NCBI GenBank assembly: GCA_027452245.1 | Contig: DAIDGW010000005.1 | Location: 1 to 64,000, forward strand | Origin: Acidobacteriaceae bacterium | GTDB taxonomy: Bacteria > Acidobacteriota > Terriglobia > Terriglobales > Acidobacteriaceae | Direction of reading: 5' to 3' | DNA length: 64,000 nucleotides | Shown: one piece after another, positions 62,945 to 64,000 of the stretch | Layout: each line of letters begins with the position of its first letter | Numbering within the stretch: position 1 is the stretch's first letter | Program-made: the position numbers and the translations under genes | The notes under the pieces: model-generated | Told to the model about the DNA's origin: nothing | What the model saw: the letters and a program-made list of their open reading frames with translations, nothing else | Database searches by the model: none

Positions 62945-64000
62945 ATGCCGTTCCCGCGCTGTTCCGGAATCCTCTTACATCCCTCGTCGTTGCCGTCGCT
63001 CGGCGGAATTGGCGACTTCGGGCCGGCGGCCTACCAGTTCGTAGACTTCCTGGCTGCAGCCCGGCAGGGATTGTGGCAAGTGCTCCCTCTGGGGCCGCTC
63101 GGCTACGGAAACTCCCCGTATTCCGCGACCTCAGCGTTTGCGGGGAATCCATTGCTCATCAGCCTGGAGCGCCTCGCCCGGCATGGCTGGATCAATTCCT
63201 CCAAAGTGCAGCAACTGGACGCCAGCACGGGACCGGTCATCTACGAACGGGTCTTCGCCGGCAAGATGCCCTTGTTGTTCGAAGCTGCACGAAATTTTGT
63301 GGAATCGGCCTTGGGCAGGCCGCGCGACAGGTTCGAGAACTTCTGCCGCGACAATGCATGGTGGCTCGACGATTTTGTTTTGTTTGACGCCTTGCGCGCC
63401 CAACAGAAGCTGAAGAGTTGGAACGCATGGCCGCGCGAATTGGCATATCGCGAACCGGCGGCACTGGAGCAGGCACGTACCGAATTAGCGAAGGACCTGA
63501 AGATCCGCAGCGCCTTGCAGTTCGCCTTCTACGAACAATGGCAATCGCTGCGCCGTTATTGTGCCGAGCGCTCGGTGAGAGTTGTGGGCGACGTTGCTAT
63601 TTTTGTGAATTACGACAGCGCCGACGTCTGGACACGCCGCGATCTATTCCGGCTCAATGGCAATCTCGAACCAGAAGTGGTAGCCGGAGTTCCTCCGGAT
63701 TTCTTCAGCAAGACCGGCCAACGGTGGGGAAACCCCCTTTATCGCTGGGACGTGATGAAGGGCCGGGGATATGAGTGGTGGATCCAGCGGCTGCGATGGG
63801 CAACGCGAAACTGCGACTACATTCGGCTCGACCACTTCCGCGGCTTCGACCAGTTCTGGGAGATTCCCGCGGGCGACGACACGGCTGTGAACGGCCGCTG
63901 GGTCGATGGTCCGCGTGATGATCTGTTTCACGCATTACGAGAGGCGCTGGGCGGATTGCCTTTCTTTGCCGAAGACTTGGGATATATCACGCCCGAAGTG
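62945..64000 (+). CDS. malQ: 4-alpha-glucanotransferase (amylomaltase), 3' truncated by window edge
   Basis: The first 352 codons of a GH77 amylomaltase, which transfers alpha-1,4-glucan segments in glycogen and maltodextrin metabolism. It opens PFPRCSGILLHPSSLPSLGG, then PLGPLGYGNSPYSATSAFAGNP, VVGDVAIFVNYDSADVWT and VAGVPPDFFSKTGQRWGNP. The catalytic nucleophile Asp is in YIRLDHFRGF and the acid/base Glu in FAEDLGYITPEV, which is the last residue group in the window. The reading frame is open to base 64000. Confidence 0.95.
   Translation, partial: MPFPRCSGILLHPSSLPSLGGIGDFGPAAYQFVDFLAAARQGLWQVLPLGPLGYGNSPYSATSAFAGNPLLISLERLARHGWINSSKVQQLDASTGPVIYERVFAGKMPLLFEAARNFVESALGRPRDRFENFCRDNAWWLDDFVLFDALRAQQKLKSWNAWPRELAYREPAALEQARTELAKDLKIRSALQFAFYEQWQSLRRYCAERSVRVVGDVAIFVNYDSADVWTRRDLFRLNGNLEPEVVAGVPPDFFSKTGQRWGNPLYRWDVMKGRGYEWWIQRLRWATRNCDYIRLDHFRGFDQFWEIPAGDDTAVNGRWVDGPRDDLFHALREALGGLPFFAEDLGYITPEV

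Overview
The window looks like chromosomal DNA of an acidobacterium (Acidobacteriota, probably Terriglobia/Acidobacteriales). The evidence is the gene set: an Oar-like TonB-dependent receptor with an N-terminal carboxypeptidase-regulatory domain, several CRTAC1/ASPIC-UnbV proteins, a VWFA-type secreted protein, a LemA/DUF2207 pair, a PafA-like phosphatase and many short secreted proteins, all at moderately high GC. The genus is inference. Both window edges cut genes: a 3' tail at 3-62 and the first 352 codons of a 4-alpha-glucanotransferase (malQ) running off at 64000.

Layout. 1-12.9 kb: a GT39-like membrane enzyme, a TonB receptor split by a one-base frameshift, a LolA-like carrier, serS, a polytopic membrane protein, a PafA-like phosphatase overlapping pyrD. 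12.9-24.2 kb: an Asp-box propeller protein, msrA, small membrane proteins, a YycJ-like MBL hydrolase, 3-hydroxyacyl-CoA dehydrogenase divergent from tryptophanase and P5C dehydrogenase (amino-acid catabolism), an M28 peptidase, a LuxR-type regulator whose receiver lacks its phospho-Asp, and a PilZ protein. 24.4-37.7 kb: an HtrA protease, an HD-GYP/GAF protein, a subtilase with eight C-terminal ALWGSN repeats, DUF2207, LemA, VWA and SYLF proteins, DNA-3-methyladenine glycosylase, a MoxR ATPase and HtpX.

37.8-42.3 kb is a complete mobile element: perfect 23-bp terminal inverted repeats (37832-37854 and 42241-42263), an 8-bp target duplication CTTAGCGT on both sides, and an IS1595/ISXO2-type transposase. 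Its cargo is a toxin-antitoxin-like pair, several small proteins, a DUF3800 protein and, at 41156-41241, a tRNA gene of non-canonical shape. The tRNA has an 8-bp acceptor stem, a 4-bp T stem, a 5-bp D stem with a 4-nt loop, a long variable arm and G73 (serine-like features), but a UAC (valine-codon) anticodon. I regard this transposon-borne allo-tRNA as the most interesting object in the window. Just outside the element lies a decayed C-terminal fragment of a type ISP-like restriction enzyme.

42.9-64 kb: a carboxypeptidase-regulatory-like membrane protein, pncB, a sugar porter, DUF72, rhodanese and RsuA-type pseudouridine synthase genes. Then follows a tight three-gene operon (49.6-57.9 kb) of a pentaheme cytochrome c with TPRs and two CRTAC1-type proteins. 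Two short interspersed repeats have been absorbed into these reading frames. A GH2 exo-glucosaminidase-like enzyme, a PpiD-like peptidyl-prolyl isomerase and malQ complete the window.
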